Of a stretch of 64,000 nucleotides of DNA, positions 48,395 to 61,218 are shown one piece after another. Both the position numbers and the translations under genes were made by a program. Every line of letters begins with the position of its first letter. Positions within the stretch are counted from its first letter, which is position 1. The notes under the pieces are model-generated. The model was given only the letters and a program-made list of their open reading frames with translations, was not told where the DNA came from and did no database searches. The stretch is from Aphelocoma coerulescens. Taxonomy: Eukaryota > Chordata > Aves > Passeriformes > Corvidae. The stretch is taken from the NCBI RefSeq assembly GCF_041296385.1, contig NC_091017.1, positions 11,712,001 to 11,776,000 on the forward strand, in the 5' to 3' direction.

Positions 48395-48796
48395 GAAGTC
48401 TTTCAACGTGCAAGGCTTTGAAGGCAGCACCCCAATCGGGACATGAGGAGGGCTGATGAAGAACGTGGTTCTTTCTTGGCAACTTTCTCCTGTGCGAGAT
48501 GTCTACCGAAGATCTTTGCTCCTTGCCAGACTGCAGTGTGCACCAGAGTACACTCTGGCCGAGAAGGAGAAGGCAGACAGCACCACCATCTGACGGGCCC
48601 TATGCAGGTTATGACAGAAAGCAGACTGCCCCTGGAAGGCACTGGCAGCTACGAGTTCCCCAAGTGTCAGGGGCAAATGCTGGGCGAGCTCGTCATCCTG
48701 GCACGGTTCTCTGTGCGAGAGCGACTTCTCAGCGGTCCTTCTCGTGGCCCCGATTGCGCTGCTGTGTTTTCAAAGTCCTGCACACTGAAAGACTCA
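48395..48796 (-). repeat. 402-bp block, inverted orientation, unit 5
   Basis: Same inverted form as unit 4, between arms 48375-48394 and 48797-48816. No difference from unit 4 was noticed on reading. Confidence 0.95.
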
Positions 48797-49899
48797 TCCA
48801 GCAAGTGCTTCTCCCCTGGCGCACTTCGCTGAGTGAGAGCTGCATGGGCAGCGTGGACTCAGCGAAACCGAAAGGGTGTCGCTGTAGCTCGAGCTGAGCA
48901 AAGAAACCGTGCACGGTGCACCGTTGGTGGGTGCAGCATGCACGCGGAAAAGCAGCAAAGTTCACTGCCATCGCTGGCCTTCTCTTCAGTCCAGACCACT
49001 TAAGGCAAACAATTTAGCTGCAGAGCACTGGGCTTGCGTGTGCAGTGCACCAAATTGCCCAAGACCAGCAAGGGCTCGTTCACAAGCAGAGTCGGCTGAG
49101 AGCATTCTTGCTTGCTCCAGAAAGGAAGCCGCAGCTATAGTGCTTCATCCCACAGCGTGGACATAGGCACTTTCCTAGTTGTTCAGCCTTGCAGAGTCCC
49201 TGCAACTAGAGCTCAGCCAGGAGCAGGCGTCAAAGCAGAAGGCTTTCCTAAAGCACGCCTCTCCAACCAGCCTTCGGAAATCGCAAATGACACTGTGGCT
49301 CTGTGCCTTTCTTCTAAGACAGACGCCCACCTTGCTTTCACTCTCGCAGCTCCCTTGGCAGCCTCCAGCAGCTGCTTTCCTGGAGAACGGCCCGAGAAGT
49401 AGAAGCCAGGGCTGGGCTGCACCTTCGCCTTCCGCACGTAAGCGGCACCAGACTCACCGGTGCGCTCTGTTCTTCCCTCCTCCGCTGCATGCTACTACCA
49501 TCGTGTTCTCGGAAAGACGGAGACTGAAGGGAAGCGCAAATGCTTCCACAGAGAGCTACAAGAGGAATAGGCAGCAGCAGCACAGGAAAGTGCCGTGGAA
49601 CTTCCTCCTTCCCAAGGCTATAACGTCAATTCAGCAGGCAGGAGAGTGGCAGCCACGCTCGTCTTGCAGCCCGTACAACGAGCACGCGAGCCCGGCGCTC
49701 CGCGGCTTCGTTCTTCGCCTTTTCGAGCACGCCGTACCTTCGTTCCCCCGGAGGCGGACGGTCTTCTGCTTCTCGCCCGGAACACTGTGCCCGGCAGTGC
49801 AGCGCTTTCTGCGGCAAGCTGCAAAGCGCCCGTCAGATGGCGATGCTGTCTGCCCGCTCCTCGGCTCGAGTGTACTCCGGCGCACGCTGCCGTCTCGCA
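48797..49899 (+). repeat. 1,232-bp element, unit 5 copy 1, 5' end displaced by inversion
   Basis: Forward part of 1,103 bp. Marker states: palindrome intact, CTCGG, A at 49587, as in unit 4 copy 1. Confidence 0.93.
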
Positions 49900-51131
49900 A
49901 GGAGCAAAGAGCTTCGGTAGACATCTCGCACAGGAGAAAGTTGCCAAGAAAGAACCACGTTCTTCATCAGCCCTCCTCATGTCCCGATTGGGGTGCTGCC
50001 TTCAAAGCCTTGCACATTGAAAGACTTCTCCAGCAAGTGCTTCTCCCCTGGCGCACTTCGCTGAGTGAGAGCTGCATGGGCAGCGTGGACTGAGCGAAAC
50101 CGAAAGGGTGTCGCTGTAGCTCGAGCTGAGCAAAGAAACCGTGCACGGTGCACCGTTGGTGGGTGCAGCATGCACGCGGAAAAGCAGCAAAGTTCACTGC
50201 CATCGCTGGCCTTCTCTTCAGTCCAGACCACTTAAGGCAAACAATTTAGCTGCAGAGCACTGGGCTTGCGTGTGCAGTGCACCAAATTGCCCAAGACCAG
50301 CAAGGGCTCGTTCACAAGCAGAGTCGGCTGAGAGCATTCTTGCTTGCTCCAGAAAGGAAGCCGCAGCTATAGTGCTTCATCCCACAGCGTGGACATAGGC
50401 ACTTTCCTAGTTGTTCAGCCTTGCAGAGTCCCTGCAACTAGAGCTCAGCCAGGAGCAGGCGTCAAAGCAGAAGGCTTTCCTAAAGCACGCCTCTCCAACC
50501 AGCCTTCGGAAATCGCAAATGACACTGTGGCTCTGTGCCTTTCTCCTAAGACAGACGCCCACCTTGCTTTCACTCTCGCAGCTCCCTTGGCAGCCTCCAG
50601 CAGCTGCTTTCCTGGAGAACGGCCCGAGAAGTAGAAGCCAGGGCTGGGCTGCACCTTCGCCTTCCGCACGTAAGCGGCACCAGACTCACCGGTGCGCTCT
50701 GTTCTTCCCTCCTCCGCTGCATGCTACTACCATCGTGTTCTCCGAAAGACGGAGACTGAAGGGAAGCGCAAATGCTTCCACAGAGAGCTACAAGAGGAAT
50801 AGGCAGCAGCAGCACAGGCAAGTGCCGTGGAACTTCCTCCTTCCCAAGGCTATAACGTCAATTCAGCAGGCAGGAGAGTGGCAGCCACGCTCGTCTTGCA
50901 GCCCGTACAACGAGCACGCGAGCCCGGCGCTCCGCGGCTTCGTTCTTCGCCTTTTCGAGCACGCCGTACCTTCGTTCCCCCGGAGGCGGACGGTCTTCTG
51001 CTTCTCGCCCGGAACACTGTGCCCGGCAGTGCAGCGCTTTCTGCGGCAAGCTGCAAAGCGCCCGTCAGATGGCGATGCTGTCTGCCCGCTCCTCGGCTCG
51101 AGTGTACTCCGGCGCACGCTGCCGTCTCGCA
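49900..51131 (+). repeat. 1,232-bp element, unit 5 copy 2
   Basis: Marker states: palindrome intact, CTCCG, C at 50819. It has GGACTGAGCG (shared with unit 6 copy 2) and CTTTCTCCTAAG (shared with unit 4 copy 2). Confidence 0.95.
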
Positions 51132-51360
51132 AGGAGCAAAGAGCTTCGGTAGACAGCTCACACAGGAGAAAGGTGCCAGGACGACACCACATTCCTCCTC
51201 ACCCCTTCTCGTGGCCCACATTGTGGTGCTGCCTTCAAAGCCGTGCGCATTGAAAGACTCTTCCAGCAAGTGCTTCTCCCCTGGCACACTTCGCTCAGCG
51301 ACAGCTACGTGGGCAGCGTGGACTCAGCGAAACTGAAAGGGTGTCCTTGTAGCTCGAGCT
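51132..51360 (+). repeat. Unit 5, partial monomer at the array's right edge
   Basis: Edge type, as in unit 1. Confidence 0.75.
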
Positions 51361-52016
51361 TGTTGGAGAGGATGAAAGTTTGGTAAGAAAGTTTCACAGC
51401 TATGTAGGCTTGACAGAAAGATCTCTGAATGTAGAAACTTAGCATGAGGTAGAAATGGAAACGAGTTTTGATAGAGAGTAAAAGGTGTTTTGCTGAAACA
51501 CTGATCACTGAATAACTGAGAAGGCAAAGGTTGGAGATTGAGTTGGAAGGAGATGTTTTTTATTAGGACACCGGTATGTGAGTACAAACAAGCACATGTT
51601 TTTCACCAAGTAAATAAGTCTCAAGAAGGCCATAAGGAAATAGAAAACATGTTTTTACCAAAAAGAGAGCTATCGCAGGCAAACAAGAAATGTCGATGTA
51701 GCAAGAAGAAGAGAGGTCTGAGAATTTTCCACTGTAAGCTTAAATTGTAACATACTTACTCTTGTGATTGGATAAGAATGACTATAATATGGTAATGGTA
51801 GTAGTCATGATAGGCTACAGGCAAATGTAAAGGTATTGTTGTATGGTGCTTATTGGTTGCTATGTATTGAGATACTCAGCAAAGAAAAATACATAATGCT
51901 TTCTAACTTGAACAGAAAGCGGCTCCAGGTATGCCTACCAGCTGTAGCTGACAGCTGTAGGGCTGGCTCTGGATACCCACTCCCTGAAATGCTGTAACTT
52001 CGCCTATGCAATACAC
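51361..52016. other. Unit 5, AT-rich block
   Basis: Same block, with ATGTAGGCTTGAC as in units 1, 3 and 6. Confidence 0.6.
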
Positions 52017-52776
52017 AGCTTTCAAGAGAGCCGCCTGAAGTCCAGACACCCTTCGCGAGCCTTTCTCCTATAGAGCTGTGGAAAGAAATCGTGCACGCTA
52101 CACCGAGGGTGCGTGCAGCATGCACGAGCAAAAGCGGCAAAGTTCAGTGCCCTCGCTGGGCTTCCCTTCCGTGCGGATAACGTGAGGCGAAAAATGAAGC
52201 CGCAGAGCACCGGGCTTGCAGGTGCAGTGCACCGAGTTGCAGAAGTCCAGCAGGCTCGTTCACAAGCCAAGCCGGCTGAGGGAGTCCTCGCGTCTCCAAA
52301 AGGGAACGCGGAGCCGTAGCACTTCATCCCACAGCGTGGAGATAGGCACTTTCCTAGTCGTTCAGCCTTGCAGAGTCCCTGCAGCTAGAGCTCACCCAGG
52401 AGCAGGCGTCAAAGCAGAAGGCCCTCCTAAAGCACCCTTTCTCCAAGCAGCCTCCTGAAAGGGCGCATCACAGTGCGGCTCTGCGCCTTTCTTCTAAGAC
52501 AGACGCCCGCTATACTTTCGTGCTCGCAGCTCCCTTGGCAGCCTCCAGCAGCTACTCTCCTGGAGAACGGCCGTAGACGTCAAAGCCAGTGCTGGGCTGC
52601 ACCTCCGCCCTCCCCAGGTAAGCAACAGCGAACTCACCGGTGCACTCTGTACTTCCCTCCTCCGCTTGCATCCTACATGCATTCGTGCTCTCCAAAACTC
52701 AGAGACTGAAGGGAAGGGCAATTGCTTCCCCAGATAGCTGCAAGGGCACTAGGCAGCAGCAGCACAAATTTCACAT
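52017..52776 (+). repeat. Unit 5, diverged 3' portion of the element
   Basis: Carries GTGCTCTCCAAAAC near 52687, shared with unit 4. Confidence 0.8.
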
Positions 52777-53922
52777 GACCTGATGCACTGTAGAGATATT
52801 ACCCTGTTACCCCTCCTTTCTCCTCGTCCTCGACCAATTGTGGTGGGATGTCGAAAGGCTTGGCCAGCGAAAAGCTCATCCAGCAAGGGCGTCTCTCTTG
52901 ACGCATTTCCCTGACCGAGAGCTACACAGATGGTCTGGACACTGTAAAACAGCAAGAAAATAATTCTATGTCCAGCTGAGGAAAATCCGTGCACAGAAAA
53001 ATGTAGATGCCTGCAGTAAACAATCTGAAGAGCGGCAAAGCTCCAAGCCATCGCTGCGCTTCAGTCCTGTCCGGACCACAGAAGGCGAAGAACGAAGCAG
53101 CTGGGCACCGGCTTCATGGACTCAGTGGCGCGACTTGCAAATGTCCAGCCAAGAGCTGCTTCAACAAGCAGATTCAGCCGAGAATGCTCTGCCTGCACTT
53201 TCCCTCGCAGCGCTAGGCAGCACCACGTTCTGTTTGCGTGGCAGCCTGATTCCTAACGGAAAGATTCTCAATGCCTGTGTCTGGCACAGAGAACGGTTTT
53301 AGGTCAGCAAGCTCACCCGGCGCTTACCCTCGACGCGTGCAAACCTGTATTTGCACCGCATTCCAGTGGCAGCCCTCTTTCCTTTCCAGCCGGCACAGCG
53401 CCGTCAGATCGCGGTGCTCTCTGCACCTGCCTTCTCGCTTCCAAGTGCCACCGCGCACATTACAGCCTTGCAGGGAGCGAAGAGGCGGAGAGGCGTCTCG
53501 CAAAGAAGAACGTGCCGGGACGAAAAGGTGCTCTTTCCTTTCTCCTCCTCCTTTGCCCGAATGGTGGTGCTGTGTTGAAAGGCTTGGCCAGCGAAAAGCT
53601 CATCCAGCAAGTGTTTCTCTCCTGACGCCTTTCGCTGAGCGAGAGAGCTACACGGACACTTTCGACTCGGGGAAACAGCAAGAGAATGACTGTACGTCGA
53701 GCTGAGGAAAAGCCGTGCACAGCAGCCTGTGGCTGCGTGCAGTGTTCACGCTGAAGAGCGGCAAAGCTCCAAGCCATCGCTGCGCTTCAGTCCTGTCCGG
53801 ACCACAGAAGGCGAAGAACGAAGCAGCTGGGCACCGGCTTCATGGGCTCAGTGGAGCGACTTGCAAATGTCCAGCCAAGAGCTGCTTCAACAAGCAGATT
53901 CAGCTGAGAATGCTCTGCCTGC
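52777..53922 (+). repeat. Unit 5, tandem 726-bp monomers
   Basis: Full length, with GATTCCTAACGG as in unit 3. Confidence 0.85.
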
Positions 53923-54282
53923 TTCAACAAAGTAAGGCGCAGCCCTTGCACTGCAGCACACTGCCTGGCCAGAAACAGGTTCTTACACCTTCAGTGCTGC
54001 CGAGCCCACGCAGCTTGAGCACACCCAGAAGGACGCGTCCAGAAAGAAGGCGTTCTTCGAGTGCCTTGTCCTTCCTTGTTCTGTCTTTCATCTGCACCTG
54101 AAACAGTGGGTCTACGTGTTTTCCTTCCCAGGGAAAAGAACTTTCATTCTTGTCCAGGAGTCTATGGCTAAAATGGTGATTGCATGTCCCATATCCAATA
54201 CAACCAAGGATTACTCCCGGAGGAAAGCTGCCAGGACAGATGGGTCTTGCTGGCTTTGACCACCCCTGGGCCACCTCTCATA
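53923..54282. other. Unit 5, transition segment
   Basis: Same as unit 1; no gene seen. Confidence 0.5.
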
Positions 54283-55772
54283 TTCTCCTGAAACAGTGGG
54301 GTACATGAAGGCATTGCCATACCTGATCATCCCTTGCCATGCAGAGCCCAGCCTTGCATTGCCTTACAGACACCTCTGTGTACCTCCCTTGCCCTTCCTA
54401 TGTCTCCATTGCATGGCCTTGTTCACCAATCTCCCACCTTGACTTTCTTACCCCTTGTTTCCTGGTCTTGTCTTGCCTGCTTCTCCTATGACTCTCTTGG
54501 CCTTGCCTAAGTCTCTCTTGCCTTGCTTTGCAAAGCCAACACTTGCCTTGCCCTGCTACCCCTCTTTCCCTCGCCTAGTCTACCCACCTTTGACTGGCCT
54601 ATCCATCCGATCATCACCTTTTCTGCACCACCCCTCCATGCTCTTGTCTTGCCTTGGCCTGCCTACCCTTCCCTTGCCTTGCACTGCCTTGCATAACCCT
54701 TGCCCTTCTTGACATTTGTGCCCCTTTCCAACATGGCCTTGCTTTCCTTTGCCTACCCCTCCCAATCCCTGCTTTGCCTACAGATTCCTGGCCTTCTTTT
54801 GTCTACCACTCCTTTGCCTTTTGTGGGAACCAACAGCTGGTCTGAAGGCCTCACAGACATTTCCGTTGATACAATCATTTTGTACCCGTGAGAATTGCAG
54901 AAGCAAGAAGATAAACAACAGAAAGAAGTTGTAACAGCTGCAAAAGGGACGATACTGGCTGATGTTTAGCAAAGAATGTGTGTACACTATAGACAACCAG
55001 TAGTATTGTATTATAGCAAAATAATAGTCCATGCACATGTAGCTAAAAAAGTGCATAAGAGAAGATGCATAAATAATACAAGTGGTTTTTTGCCATTGCT
55101 CGGGGCAGAGAGTGTATGTGTGTCGTGACCGTCTCAACAGCAACAGCCTTGCACTGCCTTTCATAACCAGCCCCTGCCTACTGCCTCCTTCCCTGGCCTT
55201 CCATGTCTTGTCTTCCTCTCCTTTGATTTAACTTGCTTCTCCTATCTCTCCCTTGCTTGCCTTACTCCACTGACCTTTCTGTGTTCTTGCCTTGACTTGC
55301 CTAGCTGTTCCTTGCTTCACATTGCTTTGTGTAAGCATTCCCTGTTTTTATTTGCCTACCCCTTTCTTGCCTGGCCTTTCCTTGCCTAGCCTTTCTTGTC
55401 TTTGCCTGCCCTCTGCATCACTGGACTTACCTTCCTATGCCCTGCCTTCCCTACAACTTCTGGGCCTTCTCTTGCCTCGCACTCATTGGCCCTACTTTGC
55501 TGCCTGCTCACTGCTCTTGCTTTGCTTTCCCTAACTTTCCCTTGACTTGACTAGAATTGCCTAAACTTGCTTTGACTGCATTGCCTTGCCTGCATGGAAG
55601 AAAAGGCAAGGCAGGGCAAAGCAAGGAAATCATAGGCAGGGCAGGGCAAGGGAGACATAGGCAAGAGAGACGTAGCCAAGGAAGGCAAAGCAAGGGTAGG
55701 CTAGGAAAAACCAGGCAATGGTACTGAAGGCAACGCAAGGCCAAGTGACTCATAATGCCTTTCCTTGGAATG
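54283..55772. repeat. Unit 5, CCTTG minisatellite
   Basis: Same structure; AT island at about 54832-55142. Confidence 0.85.
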
Positions 55773-56992
55773 CAAAGGTCTGAAATCCCAGTGTTGGTGG
55801 AGCAGATGATAAGGTCCCATGGGGAAGTAAACTCAACTGAGACATTTCTCTCCTGGCACCTCTTGTGTAGGAGCAATTCTTAGATATATTCAATATTGGC
55901 GGTAGCACGCCAGTTCCTCAGAGAGGATGACAATGCTTTTCCATGGGAAGGAAAGCACCTAGCCCCAGTGTTTCAGGTGCACATAAGAAGCTGCCTAGTG
56001 GAGGTAAAGGGCAGCAGCAACTTTCTGTCCTGGCATATTTGGTGTAGAAGCACTGCCTTGATTTGTACAAGTATGGAGTTGCTACGCCCTATTTTCAAGG
56101 CAGTCTCCTGAAAAAGTCAATTTTGGCATGTCGTTTCCACTTCTGAAAGGTGGTCTTCTGAACTCTTGGCAGTAAGCCAAGACAAGCAGCTATGCTCATC
56201 CTTGGTGTGCAGCTGATTTAGACACCAGGGCAGGTAATGTCCAGTAACAGTGTTCTGGCACATTGGATGGGAGCAGTTCCTGGATGTTTTCTATTTTGGA
56301 GGAGGAGATCCCAGTTCTTCTGAGATGGGCTCATAGTTTCTCTCTTTGGCAAAGAAAGCAGTTTTGGATCTGCATGTAGGGTGTTCTCAGCGAATTAATG
56401 GCTTTTCCTCATGGGCAGTTCTGTGGGCTATAGCTGTTGAACTGTTAGAGAAGGAATGAAAAAGCCAAGCTGTTGAACAAATTTGCATCCTGCTGACTTT
56501 AGCAGCCCCTGATAAAATTCTGTTTGCATCCTGACTCTGTGAGACTGAAGGATTATGATGGTACTTAAAGCTGAGGAGGAAAGTGCACATAGAAGAGCAT
56601 GTGAATTTAATGGCTCTTCCTAGTAGGCAGTTCTCTGGGCTAGAGCTGTTGAACTGTTAGAGAGGGAATGCAAGAGCCAAGCTTCTGAGCTCTTTTCCCT
56701 GCTACCTTTAAAGTATGAGCATTCCCTGGTGCTCTCCTATTTGGATAATAAGTTAGAGTGGGTTTCACATTCACTTTGAAGAATAGAAACAGCGCCATGT
56801 GAACCTGTGCCATCAGCTTTCCTTTCCAACTAAATGTTCCTACTTGCAATCTTGCAATTCTTACTTGCAATCATGCAGAGCACCGTGCTTGAGGCTGGTG
56901 CATTGAAGAAAATTAAATTAGGGCTGTATCAGTACAAAGGAGAGATTGCCATTTGCAAAACCTCGTTTCGCTTAAGTTAGTAATATTGTAAG
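55773..56992. other. Unit 5, low-GC segment with short duplications
   Basis: Same arrangement as unit 1; no gene seen. Confidence 0.6.
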
Positions 56993-57815
56993 TGTTAATT
57001 GAGTGGTCATTGGTTGCCTATCACCATCCTGATGCACTAATTTCATCAAGTGTAAATATTGGTCACAAAAGGTGCCCATTCAGCAACCTGTTGCTGTCTC
57101 CACATGGAAGTGTCTTCCGGACGAAATCAAAAGACATTCGAAGAGCCAGGATCCGCAAAGGAACAAACTATTGCCACATGAATGGTGCTGGGCGCCATGA
57201 GGAGCAGTTAACTTTAACCTGCGCGCTGTCAGCACTCAGAAGAACAACCCCAGCATGGCAGGGGGGACTTGCAAAAGAAGGAAAGGCCCCTCACCTAGCT
57301 ATAAACCACCCAAAGTGCAGAGCCAAGTTGAAAACACCACTGCTCTCAAATCAACCGTGTCAGGACAAAAAGATTTCACTGATCTCCCCCTTCCAGGTAC
57401 AAACTCTTATTTGCACCACACTCAGAGGGCAATGTGAGCTCCCCAGCGCTGTCTTTCACTCTCGCAGAGTCCAGATACTAACTTGTGAACATCCTACACA
57501 AACATTAGCTCATGAAAGTGCCAGCTTGAGCAAGAACAGCAGACCCTCCCATTGCACCCCCTTGTCATCCAGAGTGCGGCGGTTTGTTGAAAATCATGGA
57601 CTCGGAAAGACCAATGCAGCAACTGCTTTTCTCTCTCCTACTGCCTTTCCCTGAGCGAGAGGTAGATGGATGATGTGGACTTAGTGGAACAGAAAGAGTA
57701 TGACTGTACTTATAAGGGAGGAAAACCCCCCACAGCATACTGTGCTGTGTGCAGTACACGCTCTGAAAAGAGACAAAGCTGAATGCTGCCAGCGGGCTTC
57801 GGTTCTCAGACTGCT
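56993..57815 (+). repeat. Unit 5, oldest monomer copy
   Basis: Has T at 57411 (TATTTGCACC), as in units 1 and 2. Confidence 0.65.
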
Positions 57816-58826
57816 TGCATGGGCAGAGCTGCGGGCTCTTTTAAGGATGGAAACTGGCATCTGTGAGTGTAAAGAATGTGACTTTCCACACAGCTTAGAA
57901 GAAAGGTGCATAGCCCCAGTGAGAAGTGTGTACGTGAAAGACTGGCAGAAGAAGTCGCAGTCCAGCAAGGCTGGTATCTTTTTCTTTGTGCCAAATAGGC
58001 ACCTTGGGAACATGAAAGTACTTGATGGTAGCCAAACTGACAGTGAAGGCACAGAACACCGTCGGGTGTGTGCAGTGTACAGACGCAATGTAAAAGCCCT
58101 GAGTACCATTTGACTGCAGTCATAGTGCAAGTTTGCAACTGTACCATGCAAGGCCAGTGAAAGCTTCCTGTGCGGCCACATTTTCGTATTGGAGCTCGCT
58201 AGCTGGAAGTGATTCGGTTTGTCTGCAGTATCCGCTCGACTGAATGTGATGTGTCACTGGAAAGAAAAGTACAGACCAGCAGTGCGTTTGATATGGTTCA
58301 GGGGCTGCAAAGGGAATGTACAGGCCACCTCTGGGATTTTGGTCTTTGTGCATTCCCATGGCAGCAGTTCCTGGATGTTTTTGTTCTACAGTTTAGGCTC
58401 AGTGAGAGAGAAAAAATGCGAGAGCACGCATAGCAGAGCCACAGGGAGAATTGCTGAGGTATGAGTTGCGTGCTGTTCAGATACTGCCGTACCAAAGGCC
58501 TACCTAAACACTGCTGCTGATCTAGCATGTCTTTCTGTAGCAAGACTTGTTGGTACTGCAAAACAGAAGATGCGTGAGGTCAAATGAATCTGGACAGAAA
58601 ATTTCAGACGAGCAGCCTATGAGTGCATGATTGAAACAGTAAATTTAGGTGACAGAATAGATCGTGGCATCGATTTGCGTAGTGTTAATATTCTCTGAAG
58701 GGAATGCAAAAAGCCAAGATGTGTTTTCCATTCTAGCTGTTCCTGACAAAAACTGAGGAATAAAACTTTCGTTCTAGATGGAATGTAACATTCAGTTCCC
58801 AGGATTTTGCACTCCAAAGTTCAACA
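57816..58826. repeat. Unit 6, A/T-mixed left segment
   Basis: Same segment, no rearrangement. No gene seen. Confidence 0.7.
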
Positions 58827-59713
58827 AAAGAGTTTCCACAAGAATCTTGAGAAGAAGCACAATCACTTCCACCTAGAGCTGGAAGAGGAAGAGGCAGCGG
58901 CACAAGCAAGTGCCCTTGAGCGTCCTCCTTCCGAATGCTAGAACGTCAATTCAGCAGGCAGGAGTGCAGCAGCCACCCTTCGTCTTGCAAGCCCATACGA
59001 CGCGCACACCAGCCCGGTGCTCTGCGGCTTCGTCCTTCGCCTTTTCGAGCACGCCGTACCTTCATTCTCCCGGAGGCGAACAGCGGTCTGCTTCTCGCAC
59101 GGAACGCTGTGTCGGCAGCCAAGCGCTCCAGTGCACTGCTTCTGCCCAAACACGCCTGGGCCCTGCACCTCTCCTTCCCAGCGCTACGTAGCAGCACAAT
59201 CTGTCCCTCTTGCGATCCCAAGCTAAGCGGAAAGCTTCTCGGCTACGTCTCCCGCAGAGAGCTGTGCCAGGACAATAAGCTTGCAAGCACTTTGCTCCTG
59301 ACACTAGTGGCAACAGGGATTCGCACCACCTTCCAGGAGCAGTCCTCTTGCCTTTTACAAGGTGCAAAAGCGCCCCCTCTGTGGCGGTGCTGTCTGCCCG
59401 GTCTTTCTCGGCTCGAAGCACCACGAGGCACACAAGACTCTCTCGCAAGGACCGAAATTCCCGATAGGCGTCTCTGCGCTTTCTGCAATGCTGCACGCAC
59501 AAGCCCGGTGCTCTGAGGCTTCGTTCTTCGCCTTTCGTTGTCTGGGCAGAAGAGAAGCCGAGCGAGGCCATTGTGCTTTGCCGCTTGTCAGTGTGCTGTG
59601 CACGGTTTTTCCGCAGCTCGAGCTAGCGGGAGACCCCTTCGGTTTCGCGGCGTCCACACTACCCATGGTAGCTCTCGCTCAGCGAAACTTGAAGGGGAGA
59701 AGCACTTGCTGGA
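58827..59713 (+). repeat. Unit 6, GC-rich diverged monomer copies up to the inversion
   Basis: As in units 4 and 5, ending at the left inverted repeat (59694-59713). C at site 58927. Confidence 0.75.
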
Positions 59714-60115
59714 GAAGTCTTTCAACGTGCAAGGCTTTGAAGGCAGCACCCCAATCGGGACATGAGGAGGGCTGATGAAGAACGTGGTTCTTTCTTGGCA
59801 ACTTTCTCCTGTGCGAGATGTCTACCGAAGATCTTTGCTCCTTGCCAGACTGCAGTGTGCACCAGAGTACACTCTGGCCGAGAAGGAGAAGGCAGACAGC
59901 ACCACCATCTGACGGGCCCTATGCAGGTTATGACAGAAAGCAGACTGCCCCTGGAAGGCACTGGCAGCTACGAGTTCCCCAAGTGTCAGGGGCAAATGCT
60001 GGGCGAGCTCGTCATCCTGGCACGGTTCTCTGTGCGAGAGCGACTTCTCAGCGGTCCTTCTCGTGGCCCCGATTGCGCTGCTGTGTTTTCAAAGTCCTGC
60101 ACACTGAAAGACTCA
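59714..60115 (-). repeat. 402-bp block, inverted orientation, unit 6
   Basis: Same inverted form as units 4 and 5, between arms 59694-59713 and 60116-60135. Three neighbouring units share it, which fits one inversion followed by amplification. Confidence 0.95.
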
Positions 60116-61218
60116 TCCAGCAAGTGCTTCTCCCCTGGCGCACTTCGCTGAGTGAGAGCTGCATGGGCAGCGTGGACTCAGCGAAACCGAAAGGGTGTCG
60201 CTGTAGCTCGAGCTGAGCAAAGAAACCGTGCACGGTGCACCGTTGGTGGGTGCAGCATGCACGCGGAAAAGCAGCAAAGTTCACTGCCATCGCTGGCCTT
60301 CTCTTCAGTCCAGACCACTTAAGGCAAACAATTTAGCTGCAGAGCACTGGGCTTGCGTGTGCAGTGCACCAAATTGCCCAAGACCAGCAAGGGCTCGTTC
60401 ACAAGCAGAGTCGGCTGAGAGCATTCTTGCTTGCTCCAGAAAGGAAGCCGCAGCTATAGTGCTTCATCCCACAGCGTGGACATAGGCACTTTCCTAGTTG
60501 TTCAGCCTTGCAGAGTCCCTGCAACTAGAGCTCAGCCAGGAGCAGGCGTCAAAGCAGAAGGCTTTCCTAAAGCACGCCTCTCCAACCAGCCTTCGGAAAT
60601 CGCAAATGACACTGTGGCTCTGTGCCTTTCTTCTAAGACAGACGCCCACCTTGCTTTCACTCTCGCAGCTCCCTTGGCAGCCTCCAGCAGCTGCTTTCCT
60701 GGAGAACGGCCCGAGAAGTAGAAGCCAGGGCTGGGCTGCACCTTCGCCTTCCGCACGTAAGCGGCACCAGACTCACCGGTGCGCTCTGTTCTTCCCTCCT
60801 CCGCTGCATGCTACTACCATCGTGTTCTCGGAAAGACGGAGACTGAAGGGAAGCGCAAATGCTTCCACAGAGAGCTACAAGAGGAATAGGCAGCAGCAGC
60901 ACAGGTAAGTGCCGTGGAACTTCCTCCTTCCCAAGGCTATAACGTCAATTCAGCAGGCAGGAGAGTGGCAGCCACGCTCGTCTTGCAGCCCGTACAACGA
61001 GCACGCGAGCCCGGCACTCCGCGGCTTCGTTCTTCGCCTTTTCGAGCACGCCGTACCTTCGTTCCCCCGGAGGCGGACGGTCTTCTGCTTCTCGCCCGGA
61101 ACACTGTGCCCGGCAGTGCAGCGCTTTCTGCGGCAAGCTGCAAAGCGCCCGTCAGATGGCGATGCTGTCTGCCCGCTCCTCGGCTCGAGTGTACTCCGGC
61201 GCACGCTGCCGTCTCGCA
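60116..61218 (+). repeat. 1,232-bp element, unit 6 copy 1, 5' end displaced by inversion
   Basis: Forward part of 1,103 bp. Marker states: palindrome intact, CTCGG, T at 60906, which differs from the A in units 4 and 5. Private change: CCCGGCACTCC near 61016. Confidence 0.93.
60902..60910 (+). other. Consensus 5' splice-site string in unit 6 copy 1
   Basis: Same CAG|GTAAGT, in a copy otherwise like those of units 4 and 5, which have A at this base. Confidence 0.35.

Larger units (their letters stand above)
46497..57815 (+). repeat. Higher-order macrosatellite unit 5 (two copies, inverted block)
   Basis: Also 11,319 bp and very close to unit 4, with which it shares the changes near 52687 (GTGCTCTCCAAAAC). 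The block is inverted. The three-state site (47608) is C. A C-to-G change at about 50091 (GGACTGAGCG) is shared only with unit 6. Confidence 0.97.
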